From contig NZ_BMWH01000034.1 in NCBI RefSeq assembly GCF_014651135.1, positions 1-64,000 on the forward strand: a stretch of DNA of 64,000 bases. The letters are read 5' to 3'. The first letter of the stretch is position 1. Each line of letters begins with the position of its first letter. This document shows, one piece after another, positions 46,880 through 55,228 of the stretch. The stretch comes from Streptomyces echinoruber (lineage in GTDB: Bacteria; Actinomycetota; Actinomycetes; Streptomycetales; Streptomycetaceae). The notes beneath the pieces were generated by a model. That model was given only the letters and a program-made list of their open reading frames with translations, ran no database searches and was not told the DNA's origin. Position numbers and translations under genes: made by a program.

Positions 46880-48664
46880 CTATCCTGCCCGCTCGTCACC
46901 GAAGAGAGCGAGGGCGGTGCTCACCAGCCCGATGTGGCTGAACGCCTGCGGAAAGTTGCCGAGCTGCCGCCCGGTCACCGGGTCGTACTCCTCCGACAGC
47001 AGCCCCACGTCGTTGGCCAGGCCCACCAGCCGTTCGAACAGCTCCCGCGCCTCCTTGGTCCGGCCGGTCAGGTGCAGCGCGTCCGCGAGCCAGAACGAGC
47101 ACACGACGAACGCGCCCTCGCTGCCCGGCAGCCCGTCGACCACCGTGCCGTCGGTGCTGTAGCGGCGCAGGAAGCCGTCCTCGCCGAGTTCGCCGCGCAC
47201 CGCGTCGATGGTGCCGACGACCCGCGGGTCGTCCGGCGGCAGGAAGCCGACGCGCGGGATCAGCAGCAGCGCGGCGTCCAGCTCCCGCGAGCCGTAGAAC
47301 TGGGTGAAGGTGTTGCGCTCGGGGTCGTAGCCCTTCTCGCACACCTCCCGGTGCACCGCGTCGCGCAGCGCCCGCCAGCCCTCCAGGTCCCCGTCCAGCT
47401 CCGGGTGCTCCTCCAGGGTGCGCACCGCCCGGTCCGCGGCCACCCACACCATCACCTTGGAGTGCACGAAGTGGCGCGCCCCGCCGCGTACCTCCCACAG
47501 CCCCTCGTCCGGCCGCCGCCACGCGGTGCGCAGGAACTCCATCAGCGCGCGCTGCAGCGCCCAGACGTCCGGCCGGGGCGCCAGCCCCGAGCGGCGGGCC
47601 AGCGCCAGGGTGTCCATGACCTCGCCGTACACGTCGAGCTGGAGCTGCTCGACGGCGCCGTTGCCGATGCGTACCGGCGCCGAGCCGGCGAAGCCGGGCA
47701 GCCAGGGCAGCTCCAGCTCCGGCAGCCGCCGCTCACCCGCCACGCCGTACATGATCTGCAGCTTCGCCGGGTCGCCGGCGACCGCGCGCAGCAGCCAGTC
47801 GCGCCACGCCTCGGCCTCGTCGTGGTAGCCCGCCGACAGCAGCGCGCCGAGGGTGAGGGTGGAGTCGCGCAGCCAGCAGTAGCGGTAGTCCCAGTTGCGC
47901 ACCCCGCCCGTCTCCTCCGGCAGCGAGGTCGTGGCGGCGGCGACGATGCCGCCGGTCGGCTTGTACGTCAGCGCCTTCAGCGTGATCAGGGAGCGCACGA
48001 CGGCGTCCCGGTACGGGCCGTCGTACGTGCAGCGCGCGGCCCAGGCCCGCCAGTCCGCCACGCTGTTCTCCAGCGCCTCGTACGGGTCGATCAGCGGCGG
48101 GCGCGGTTCGTGCGAGGGGTGCCAGGTCAGGACGAACGCCACCTTCTCGCCCGCGGCCACCGTGAACTCCGAGCAGGTGGCGCGGTCCTCGCCCCAGGTG
48201 GGCACCTCCGGCTCGCTGCGCAGCCACGCCGAGTCCGGGCCCGCCACGGCGACCCGGTGGCCGTCGACCCGGCGCACCCACGGCACGATCGAGCCGTAGT
48301 CGAAACGCAGCCGCAGCGTGCTGCGCACCGTCACCCGCCCGGCGAGGCCCTCGACGACGCGGACCAGGTCCGGGGCGCGGTCGCGCTGCGGCATCAGGTC
48401 GGTGACGCGGACGGACCCCTCGGGGGTGTCCCACTCGGTGTCGAGGACGAGGGTGTCCGGCCGGTACGCGCGCCGGGTGCACGGGCCGGCGCCCACCGGG
48501 GCGATGCGCCAGTGGCCGTGTTCCTCGGTGCCCAGCAGCCGCGCGAAGCAGGCGCCGGAGTCGAAGCGGGGCAGGCAGAGCCAGTCGACGGAGCCGTCCC
48601 GGCCGACCAGGGCGGCGGTCTGTTCGTCGCCGATGAGCGCGTAGTCCTCGATCCGCGGGTGCAC
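46880..48664 (-). CDS. glycoside hydrolase family 15 protein (trehalase/glucoamylase-like)
   Basis: A 594-residue cytoplasmic GH15 protein. The N-terminal beta-sandwich domain starts HPRIEDYALIGDEQTAALVG and GSVDWLCLPRFDSGACFARLLG. The (alpha/alpha)6 barrel contains NWDYRYCWLRDSTLTLGALL (general acid/base region), YDPERNTFTQFYGSRELDAALLLIP and a C-terminal catalytic-region segment EYDPVTGRQLGNFPQAFSHIGL. Mycobacterial trehalases belong here, so trehalose or another alpha-glucoside is likely. GTG start at 48664 by alignment to the usual N-terminus. Confidence 0.9.
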   Translation of the reverse strand: MHPRIEDYALIGDEQTAALVGRDGSVDWLCLPRFDSGACFARLLGTEEHGHWRIAPVGAGPCTRRAYRPDTLVLDTEWDTPEGSVRVTDLMPQRDRAPDLVRVVEGLAGRVTVRSTLRLRFDYGSIVPWVRRVDGHRVAVAGPDSAWLRSEPEVPTWGEDRATCSEFTVAAGEKVAFVLTWHPSHEPRPPLIDPYEALENSVADWRAWAARCTYDGPYRDAVVRSLITLKALTYKPTGGIVAAATTSLPEETGGVRNWDYRYCWLRDSTLTLGALLSAGYHDEAEAWRDWLLRAVAGDPAKLQIMYGVAGERRLPELELPWLPGFAGSAPVRIGNGAVEQLQLDVYGEVMDTLALARRSGLAPRPDVWALQRALMEFLRTAWRRPDEGLWEVRGGARHFVHSKVMVWVAADRAVRTLEEHPELDGDLEGWRALRDAVHREVCEKGYDPERNTFTQFYGSRELDAALLLIPRVGFLPPDDPRVVGTIDAVRGELGEDGFLRRYSTDGTVVDGLPGSEGAFVVCSFWLADALHLTGRTKEARELFERLVGLANDVGLLSEEYDPVTGRQLGNFPQAFSHIGLVSTALALFGDERAG

Positions 48665-48800
48665 GGATGACCGGATTCCCGGGGAAGGAGGAGGCAATCG
48701 GGCCGTTCCCGGGGGGATCGAGGGGTGATCGGGCCGTTCCCGGGGACCGGAGGCCGGGGGATCGGGCGGGCGATCGGGCCGGGTGCCGGGAACTCCGCGG

Positions 48801-48858
48801 CGTCCGTGGCATCCGCGGGGTCCATGGGGTCCGCGGGGTCCGTGGGGTCCGTGGGGTC
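48801..48858. repeat. 9-bp tandem repeat upstream of the GH15 gene
   Basis: About six variants of GTCCGTGGG/GTCCGCGGG run head-to-tail between the SURF1 stop and the GH15 start. A ccGGGAACGGCCCGAT-like repeat precedes them at 48690-48780. Confidence 0.8.
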
Positions 48859-48860
48859 GC

Positions 48861-49688
48861 CTAGACCGAGGCCGGTTCCGCCTCGTCGGTCGTCTTCCTC
48901 GCCGCCGCCTGCGCCCGCTCGCGGGCCTCCCGGCGGACCAGCAGCCACCAGCCGAGCGGAACGGCCGCCGCGAACACCCACCACTGGATCGCGTACGGCA
49001 GGTTGATGTCGCCGACCCCGATCCAGCTCCTGTCCTCCTTGGGCGACGGGATCGGCTCCGGGCTGCCGCCCCGGGGAGCGGGGGAGACCAGTTCGACGTA
49101 GCCGCCGAGGACCTGTTTGGCGTGGGGCGCGCCCTCGGCCCGCAGGAGCGCGCCGACCTGCCTGCTGTTGATCAGCATGATCTGCCGGTCCGGCAGGCCC
49201 TTGACGTTCTTGATGCCGCTCGCGGCGGTGGTCTGGTCCTGCATCAGCCGCCCGGTGATCGTGACCTCGCCGCGCGCGGGGGCCGGGATCTTCGGGAAGG
49301 CGGTCTGCGAGGCGGGGGAGGGGACCCAGCCCCGGTTGACCAGGAGGGTCTTGCCGTCGTCCAGCACGAACGGGGTCAGGACGTGGTAGCCGACCTGGCC
49401 GTCGGCGTTCGTGCGCCGGCGCACCACCAGTTCGTGCGCCGTGTCGAAGTGCCCCTTCGCCGTCACCCGGCGGTAGATGTCGTCGTGCGCCACCGTTCCG
49501 CCGACCGAGGTGAGCGACTCGGCGGGCACGGGCTTGGCCGCCAGCGAGGCGTTGATCACCCGGTTCAGCGCCTGCCGGTGGTCGTGCCGGTGCAGCTGCC
49601 AGAAACCCAGCCTGATCATCGTCGGGACGAGCAGGAGGGCCACGAGGGTGAGGATCACCCACTGGCGGGTCAACAGGAAGCGGTACAC
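48861..49688 (-). CDS. SURF1 family cytochrome oxidase biogenesis protein
   Basis: A 275-residue membrane protein with one helix at each end (about 9-28 and 231-250) and a periplasmic domain between: LGFWQLHRHDHRQ, LVVRRRTNADGQVGYHVLTPF, LLVNRGWVP and the closing YAIQWWVFAAAVPLGWWLLVRRE. SURF1 helps assemble haem-copper oxidase. The basic, acidic-ended C-terminus is cytoplasmic. ATG at 49688. Confidence 0.93.
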   Translation of the reverse strand: MYRFLLTRQWVILTLVALLLVPTMIRLGFWQLHRHDHRQALNRVINASLAAKPVPAESLTSVGGTVAHDDIYRRVTAKGHFDTAHELVVRRRTNADGQVGYHVLTPFVLDDGKTLLVNRGWVPSPASQTAFPKIPAPARGEVTITGRLMQDQTTAASGIKNVKGLPDRQIMLINSRQVGALLRAEGAPHAKQVLGGYVELVSPAPRGGSPEPIPSPKEDRSWIGVGDINLPYAIQWWVFAAAVPLGWWLLVRREARERAQAAARKTTDEAEPASV

Positions 49689-49835
49689 GACTCGACCGTA
49701 CCGCGCGCCCGCGCCTCCCCGGCGGGAGGGTCCTTCCGCCGGGCCGTCAGGGAGCTGCCAGCCCCGCGGTGGCGGGGGCCGACGGCGCGCGGTGCCGCGG
49801 TACGGGGGCGACGGCGGACCGGTCGCCCCGTCACG

Positions 49836-50069
49836 TCACACCCGGTCGACGATCCCCACCTCCCCCTCCGCCCGCGCGCAGTGGGCACCGCAGTACCAGT
49901 GGCCCTCGACCTCGACGCCCTGGCCGATGATCTGGACACGGCAGTGCTCGCAGATGGGGGCCATGCGGTGGATCGCGCACGCGAAGCAGTCGAAGACGTG
50001 CACCGCGCCCTGGGCGTGGACCTCGAAGGTCATTCCGTAGTCATTGCCGCAAACTTCGCATCTCGCCAT
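49836..50069 (-). CDS. small zinc-ribbon protein
   Basis: A 77-residue protein with cysteines in pairs: CEVCGNDYG, FDCFACAIH, CEHCRVQIIG and HWYCGAHCARAEG. These CxxC and CxxxC sites would bind two zinc ions in a treble-clef or LIM-like fold. ATG at 50069. The function is unknown; such proteins are common in actinobacteria. Confidence 0.8.
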   Translation of the reverse strand: MARCEVCGNDYGMTFEVHAQGAVHVFDCFACAIHRMAPICEHCRVQIIGQGVEVEGHWYCGAHCARAEGEVGIVDRV

Positions 50070-50285
50070 GCGCCACAGGGTGAGCCGTCCCCGCCGCCGG
50101 GGCGAGCGGCCTCCGGGCGAGTCGCGGCGCAATCACCCGTCTGACGCGGTGTCCCGGCACGTCCGGCCCTCGACCGCCCGGCCGTTCCCGCCGTCAGGGT
50201 CCACTCGGTCGCTCCCGTCGCCGGGCCCGCGCGCCGCCGTTCTCGCCGCCGGGGCCCGCCCGGCCGTTCCCGTCGCCGGGGCCCG

Positions 50286-51272
50286 TCAGCCGTCCGCCGG
50301 TTCCACGTCCTGCAGCAGCTGCCCGAACGCCGCCTCGTCGACGATCGGCGTGCCGTACTGCCGGGCGCGGACCGTCTTGGACGTGCCGGAGTCCGGATCG
50401 TTCGTCACCAGCAGGCTGGTCAGCCGGGAGACGCTGGTCGCGACGTGCAGCCCGGCCTCCACGGCACGGTCCTCGAGCAGCTCGCGCTCGACCGACGTGT
50501 CACCGGAGAACGCCACCCGCATGCCCTGCTTGAGCCGCTTGCCCTCCTCGTAGCGGCCGGGATTGGGGTAGGGGCACGCGGGCCGCTTGCGGGAGGGGCG
50601 CCAGCCGCCTGCGCGGTAGCCGCCGTAACCCGCCTGCCGGCCGGCGCGCGGGGCGGAGCGGTCGACCCACTCCGTCAGCGGCCGGCACTCGTGCAGCGGC
50701 AGCCGGACGCCGCTCGCGGCCGCGGCCCACAGGCTCGGCCGGAACGCCTCCGCCAGCACCCGCGCGTCGTCCAGCGCGTGGTGCGCCCGCCGCTGCACGA
50801 CGCCGAAGTGCGCGGCCAGCGTCTCCAGTTTGTGGTTGGGCAGCGGCAGCCTCAGCTCCTTGGCGAGGGCGATGGTGCACAGCCGCTGCCGCACCGGGGC
50901 CTCGCGCTCCACGCGCGCGTACTCCCGGGCGATCATCTGCCAGTCGAAGACGGCGTTGTGCGCGACGAGCACCCGGCCGTCGAGACGGGCCGCGAACTCC
51001 TCGGCCACGTCCCGGAACAGGGGCGCCTCGCGCAGTACGTCGCTCGTCAGACCGTGGATCCACACGGGGCCCGGGTCGCACTCCGGGTTGACCAGCGTGT
51101 ACCAGTGGTCCTCGACCTCGCCGCGGGCGTCCAGCCGGTAGACGGCCGCCGAGACGATGCGGTCGCTCCGGGACAGGCCCGTCGTCTCGACGTCGACGAC
51201 CGCGTACCCCTCCGGGTACGCGGCCGGCCACGCGGGAGGCGTGGACGCTGCGGTCGTTCGGTCTTCGAGCAT
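50286..51272 (-). CDS. DEDDh 3'-5' exonuclease with C-terminal BRCT domain
   Basis: A 328-residue protein. The DnaQ-like exonuclease domain has Exo I VVDVETTGL (D27, E29), Exo II VLVAHNAVFDWQMI and Exo III RAHHALDDARVLA (H and D). A Pro/Arg/Gly-rich linker (about 208-245) leads to a BRCT domain (MRVAFSGDTSVERELLEDRAVEAGLHV, TSLLVTNDPDSGTSKT, GTPIVDEAAFGQLL). It probably acts in DNA repair. ATG at 51272, divergent from the VIT1-like gene. Confidence 0.92.
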   Translation of the reverse strand: MLEDRTTAASTPPAWPAAYPEGYAVVDVETTGLSRSDRIVSAAVYRLDARGEVEDHWYTLVNPECDPGPVWIHGLTSDVLREAPLFRDVAEEFAARLDGRVLVAHNAVFDWQMIAREYARVEREAPVRQRLCTIALAKELRLPLPNHKLETLAAHFGVVQRRAHHALDDARVLAEAFRPSLWAAAASGVRLPLHECRPLTEWVDRSAPRAGRQAGYGGYRAGGWRPSRKRPACPYPNPGRYEEGKRLKQGMRVAFSGDTSVERELLEDRAVEAGLHVATSVSRLTSLLVTNDPDSGTSKTVRARQYGTPIVDEAAFGQLLQDVEPADG

Positions 51273-51556
51273 GGTCCATGAGGATACGGGCCGGGACTGA
51301 CACTTCGGCCCCGAAGGCGCCGGCCGCCGTCCTTTCCGGTGCTCCCCGGCAAGGCCCGCCGGCCGTGCCGTCCCGCGTGCCCGGAGTCCGCGGGACGGTC
51401 CTCGGCGGCACCGCCGGACGGTCCTCGGCAGGGCAAGGGTGCGGGACCGCCCTCAACGACGCCGCCGGACGGCCCTGTTGACGCGGGAGGGCCGCGGACG
51501 CGGACCCGCCGCGGGACCGGTGCGCCCGGGGACGCCGGGGGTGGGATCCTGCCCGT
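51273..51556. promoter_or_regulatory. divergent intergenic region with direct repeats
   Basis: 284 bp between the exonuclease and transporter genes. CCGCCGGACGGTCCTCGGC-like direct repeats occur around 51390-51475. No recognisable promoter or gene. Confidence 0.35.
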
Positions 51557-52279
51557 GTGACGGAACCCACGACACAACCCACGCACGACGAGGCGCACGG
51601 CGGCGCGCTCGGTCAACGGCTCAACTGGCTGCGGGCGGCGGTGCTGGGCGCCAACGACGGCATCGTCTCCACCGCGGGACTCGTCGTCGGCGTGGCCGGC
51701 GCCACCCAGGACCGCGCGACCCTGCTCACCGCCGGTCTGGCCGGGCTGCTCGCCGGCTCCATGTCGATGGCGGCCGGCGAGTACGTGTCGGTGTCCACGC
51801 AGCGCGACGCGGAGAAGGCCGCCCTCGCCCAGGAGAAGCGGGAGTTGCGCGAGCAGCCGGAGGAGGAGCTGGCCGAGCTGACGCGGATGCTGCGGGAGCG
51901 GGGCATGTCGGAGGAGGTGGCCCGGGAGGCCGCCGAGCAGCTCACCGAGCGCGACGCGCTGCGGGCGCACGCGCGCGTGGAACTCGGCATCGACCCCGAC
52001 GAGCTCACCAACGCCTGGCACGCCGCCTGGGCCAGCTTCCTGTCCTTCACGGTCGGCGCCCTGCTGCCCCTGCTCGCCATCGTCCTGCCCCCGGCCCGCT
52101 GGCGGCTGGGCGTCACCGTCGTCTCCGTCCTCGCCGCGCTCTGCCTCACCGGCTGGAGCAGCGCCCGCCTGGGGGCGGCGAGGGCGCGGCCGGCGGTCGT
52201 GCGCAACGTGCTGGGCGGGGCGCTGGCGATGGGGGTGACGTACGCGGCGGGGACCCTGCTGGGCGCGGCCGGAGTCTAG
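51557..52279 (+). CDS. VIT1/CCC1-family transporter
   Basis: A 240-residue membrane protein of the vacuolar iron transporter family: NWLRAAVLGANDGIVSTAGLVVGVAGA and AGLLAGSMSMAAGEYVSVSTQRDAE (the metal-binding helix and start of the cytoplasmic loop). The charged loop of about 60 residues (EKAALAQEKRELREQPEEEL) would bind metal. Three more helices follow. It exports Fe(II) or Mn(II). GTG start at 51557. Confidence 0.92.
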   Translation: MTEPTTQPTHDEAHGGALGQRLNWLRAAVLGANDGIVSTAGLVVGVAGATQDRATLLTAGLAGLLAGSMSMAAGEYVSVSTQRDAEKAALAQEKRELREQPEEELAELTRMLRERGMSEEVAREAAEQLTERDALRAHARVELGIDPDELTNAWHAAWASFLSFTVGALLPLLAIVLPPARWRLGVTVVSVLAALCLTGWSSARLGAARARPAVVRNVLGGALAMGVTYAAGTLLGAAGV

Positions 52280-52413
52280 CCGAGGCCCAGGCGGGGCCCA
52301 AGCGGGGCCCGGGCGGGGTCCGGGCACGGCTCGGACCCGGTCCGGGCAAGGAACGTCCGTTCCGCGGGCGCTTTGGTGGAGATTGCCAAGAAGCAAGCGC
52401 TCACCGTCGGAAA

Positions 52414-52425
52414 TACTTGTGAGTA
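52414..52425. promoter_or_regulatory. TetR-type palindrome upstream of the hydroxylase operon
   Basis: TACTTGTGAGTA (arms TACT/AGTA) sits 45 bp before the hydroxylase start in locally AT-rich sequence. TetR regulators of lipid genes often bind TTACTnnnnAGTAA-like sites. Confidence 0.45.
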
Positions 52426-52470
52426 ACAACCTCTGGCGGCGACCGGACGGGCGGCTCTACCGTGCGGTGC

Positions 52471-53340
52471 ATGCCGAACCTGCCCGATGTCGTGCTGTGG
52501 TCGATCCCCGCCTTCGTGTTGCTCACCGTCGTGGAGATGGTGAGCTACCGCCTGCACCCCGACGAGGACGCCGCCGGGTACGAGGCGAAGGACACGGCGA
52601 CCAGCGTGACGATGGGGCTCGGCAGCCTCGTCTTCGACTTCCTGTGGAAGATCCCGATCGTCGCGATCTACTCGGCGGTGTACGAGCTGACGCCGCTGCG
52701 CGTGCCCGTCCTGGGCTGGACGGTGCCGCTGATGCTGCTCGCGCAGGACTTCTGCTACTACTGGTCGCACCGCGGGCACCACGTGGTCCGCATCCTGTGG
52801 GCCTGTCACGTGGTGCACCACTCCAGCAGGAGGTTCAACCTCACGACGGCGCTGCGCCAGCCGTGGACGTCGCTGACCGTGTGGCCGTTCTACCTGCCGC
52901 TGGTCGCCGCCGGCGTGCACCCGGCCGCGCTCGCCTTCTGCTCCTCGGCGAACCTCGTGTACCAGTTCTGGATCCACACCGAGCGCATCGACCGGATGCC
53001 CCGCTGGTTCGAGTTCGTCTTCAACACGCCGTCCCACCACCGCGTCCACCACGCCTCCCAGGGCGGCTACCTGGACCGCAACTTCGGTGGCATCCTCATC
53101 GTGTGGGACCGGCTGTTCGGCACGTTCGTCCCGGAGACCGAGCGGCCCGTGTACGGGCTGACGAAGAACATCGCCACCTACAACCCGCTGCGGGTCGCCA
53201 CGCACGAGTACGTCGCCCTCGCCCGCGACCTGAGGGCGGCGGCCGGCTGGCGCCAGCGCGTGGGGCACCTCCTGCGCGGGCCGGGGTGGCAGCCGGCCCC
53301 CGCGGATGAGGAGACGGCCCGGGAGACCGCGACCGCGTGA
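52471..53340 (+). CDS. fatty acid hydroxylase superfamily protein, alkylglycerol-monooxygenase-like
   Basis: A 289-residue integral membrane di-iron oxygenase. The eight-histidine pattern is SHRGHH (100-104), CHVVHHSS (113-117) and TPSHHRVHH (189-194), with IHTE (H159) between. The stretch from NLTTALRQ through YQFWIHTERID, NTPSHHRVHH, ILIVWDRLFGTF and VYGLT is, from memory, closer to human alkylglycerol monooxygenase (TMEM195) than to sterol desaturases. About five membrane helices. ATG at 52471. Its stop overlaps the lysoplasmalogenase start (GTGA), so the two act together. A sterol-desaturase-like role is the alternative. Confidence 0.85.
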   Translation: MPNLPDVVLWSIPAFVLLTVVEMVSYRLHPDEDAAGYEAKDTATSVTMGLGSLVFDFLWKIPIVAIYSAVYELTPLRVPVLGWTVPLMLLAQDFCYYWSHRGHHVVRILWACHVVHHSSRRFNLTTALRQPWTSLTVWPFYLPLVAAGVHPAALAFCSSANLVYQFWIHTERIDRMPRWFEFVFNTPSHHRVHHASQGGYLDRNFGGILIVWDRLFGTFVPETERPVYGLTKNIATYNPLRVATHEYVALARDLRAAAGWRQRVGHLLRGPGWQPAPADEETARETATA

Positions 53341-54182
53341 GGACGCCCCGTCTGCTCCTGACCGCCTACGGCCTCGCCGGCGCCGCCGACCTGGCCTGCC
53401 TCGCGGCCGGCGCCGGCACCGGGCACGCGGTGGTCAAACCGCTGCTGATGCCCCTGCTGGCCGCCGCCGCGGCCGGCTTCCGGGCGCCGCGCCCGCTGCT
53501 GGCCGCGCTGCTGTGCGGCTGGGGCGGCGACGTGCTCCTGCTGACCGACGGCACGCCCGGCTTCCTCGCCGGCATGGCCTGCTTCGCCGCCGGGCACGTC
53601 TGCTACCTGCTGCTGTTCCGGGCCCACGGGACCGCGGCCGGCGCCCCGCATCCGCGCGGCCGCCGGCTGCTCGCGCCCGCCTACGCCGCCGCGCTCGCCG
53701 CGGCCGTCACCCTGCTGTGGCCGGACCTGCCCGTCGGCCTGCGCGTCCCGGTCGCCGCGTACGGCGTCCTGCTCACCACCATGGCCTACGGTGCCGCCGT
53801 CCGCCTCGGCGCGGTGGCGGGCGCCGGCGGGGCGCTGTTCGTGCTCTCCGACACGCTCATCGCGGCGGGCCTCGCGGACTGGCCCCGGCCGCCCCGCCCC
53901 GACTTCTGGATCATGCTCACCTACGTCGCCGCGCAGTTCCTGCTGGTGACGGGCGCGCTGAGGGGCGGTACGGCGCCGCCGGCGGCCCGCCACGAGGAGG
54001 TGGGCGAGGCCCGTGAGGTCCATGAGGTCCATGAGGCCCGTGAGGTCCCTGAGGTGGCGGAGGCCGCCGGACGTGACGGGTTCACCAGGGGAGGGGCAGC
54101 GGCAGCGCCGTCAGCAGCCCGGACACCGCGACCACCGCGCCCAGCGCGACGACCTCCACGCGCGCGGGAAGGCACGCGGTGA
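53337..54182 (+). CDS. lysoplasmalogenase (YhhN/TMEM86 family)
   Basis: A 281-residue membrane protein. Residues 1-210 are a YhhN/TMEM86 domain with about eight helices: VVKPLLMPLLAAA, LLCGWGGDVLLLTDGTPGFLAGMACFAAGHVCYL and a final GALFVLSDTLIAAGL. The Asp residues of WGGDVLLL and LFVLSD are typical. The family cleaves the vinyl-ether bond of lysoplasmalogens. The last 65 residues are a Glu-Val-His/Arg-Glu repeat and a basic tail, overlapping the convergent copD gene by 101 bp; they are not part of the family. GTG start overlaps the hydroxylase stop. Confidence 0.85.
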   Translation: MRTPRLLLTAYGLAGAADLACLAAGAGTGHAVVKPLLMPLLAAAAAGFRAPRPLLAALLCGWGGDVLLLTDGTPGFLAGMACFAAGHVCYLLLFRAHGTAAGAPHPRGRRLLAPAYAAALAAAVTLLWPDLPVGLRVPVAAYGVLLTTMAYGAAVRLGAVAGAGGALFVLSDTLIAAGLADWPRPPRPDFWIMLTYVAAQFLLVTGALRGGTAPPAARHEEVGEAREVHEVHEAREVPEVAEAAGRDGFTRGGAAAAPSAARTPRPPRPARRPPRAREGTR

Positions 54183-55167
54183 GCGGGTCGGCGGCCCGGT
54201 GCAGCCGGGTGCGCGCCCACAGGGCGAGCAGGGCGACACCGGCCACCAGGACCACCTTGGCCAGCAGGACGCGGCCGTAGGCGGTGCCGGTGAGCTGCTC
54301 GAGGACGGAGTGCGGGGGCATGCGGCGCAGCGAGCTGCACACCCCGGTCGCGGTCACCCCGGCGAGCAGGACGGCGGCCACGCGCGCGTAGCGGCCGAGC
54401 AGAGCGGCCGCGGCCGGGCCGCCGCGCCACCGTGCGCAGGTGCGCAGCGTGTGCAGCAGCGCGCCCGTCCACAGGGACGCGCAGGTCAGGTGCACCACCG
54501 TCAAGGCCGAGCCGACCAGCGGGCTGTGCTCGGTGGTGGGGTGCGCGCGCAGCGCCTCGGCGGCGACCACCGCGGCCAGCGGCCACGCCTGCGTCGCGGG
54601 GCGGCGGGAGGCGGCGCACAGGGCGGCCACGAGGAAGGCGTTGACCTCCAGCAGGGCCAGCGCGCCGTCCCGGGTCCGGTACAGGCCGCCCAGGTCGATC
54701 TGGGAGAGGTGGTGGGGCACGAGGTTGCCGGTCGCCACCACCAGGGCGAGCCCGAGCGCCGCGGCCAGGCCGGCGACGGCGGCGTACGCGGACCAGCCGC
54801 GCGGCATCGGCGCGGGCGCGGGCGCGCCGGGCAGCCGGCGGGCCAGCCGGTGCACCAGTAACTCGCCCGCCAGGACGGCGAGCGCGGCGAACAGCACCGT
54901 GCGCAGCAGCCCGATACCCGCCGTGCCGGGCGCCGCGGCCTCACCGGTGCCGTGCAGCGCGGCGGACGGGCCCAGGAGCGGGATCAGGGCGGCCAGCAGG
55001 GTCAGGACGAGGACTGCGGCGGCGCGGCCGGCGCCGGTGCCGCGGACGAGTCCGCGAGGGCGGGCCGCCTCGGAGGTCGGTCGTATCAGCGTCACCTCCC
55101 GATCGTCACCAGGCGGGGCGCGGTGAGGCAAACGCAGCGGAACGGATCGTGCACTGTCCGTGTGCAT
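54082..55167 (-). CDS. CopD-family membrane protein
   Basis: A 361-residue polytopic membrane protein with about nine helices. The C-terminal half is the copper-resistance D domain: HSPLVGSALTVVHLTCASLWTGALLHTL, VAAVLLAGVTATGVCSSL and GRVLLAKVVLVAGVALLALWARTRL. It is thought to move copper across the membrane. Starts at 55167 (strong GGAAGGGGAAGG upstream) or 55095 (GTG) are possible; the first is taken. No CopC domain is attached. Confidence 0.85.
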   Translation of the reverse strand: MHTDSARSVPLRLPHRAPPGDDREVTLIRPTSEAARPRGLVRGTGAGRAAAVLVLTLLAALIPLLGPSAALHGTGEAAAPGTAGIGLLRTVLFAALAVLAGELLVHRLARRLPGAPAPAPMPRGWSAYAAVAGLAAALGLALVVATGNLVPHHLSQIDLGGLYRTRDGALALLEVNAFLVAALCAASRRPATQAWPLAAVVAAEALRAHPTTEHSPLVGSALTVVHLTCASLWTGALLHTLRTCARWRGGPAAAALLGRYARVAAVLLAGVTATGVCSSLRRMPPHSVLEQLTGTAYGRVLLAKVVLVAGVALLALWARTRLHRAADPLTACLPARVEVVALGAVVAVSGLLTALPLPLPW

Positions 55168-55228
55168 AGACGTGGGCCTTCCCCTTCCGTGCACGCCGGG
55201 GAGGGCCCTGCCGGTTCGCCCGGCCCGC

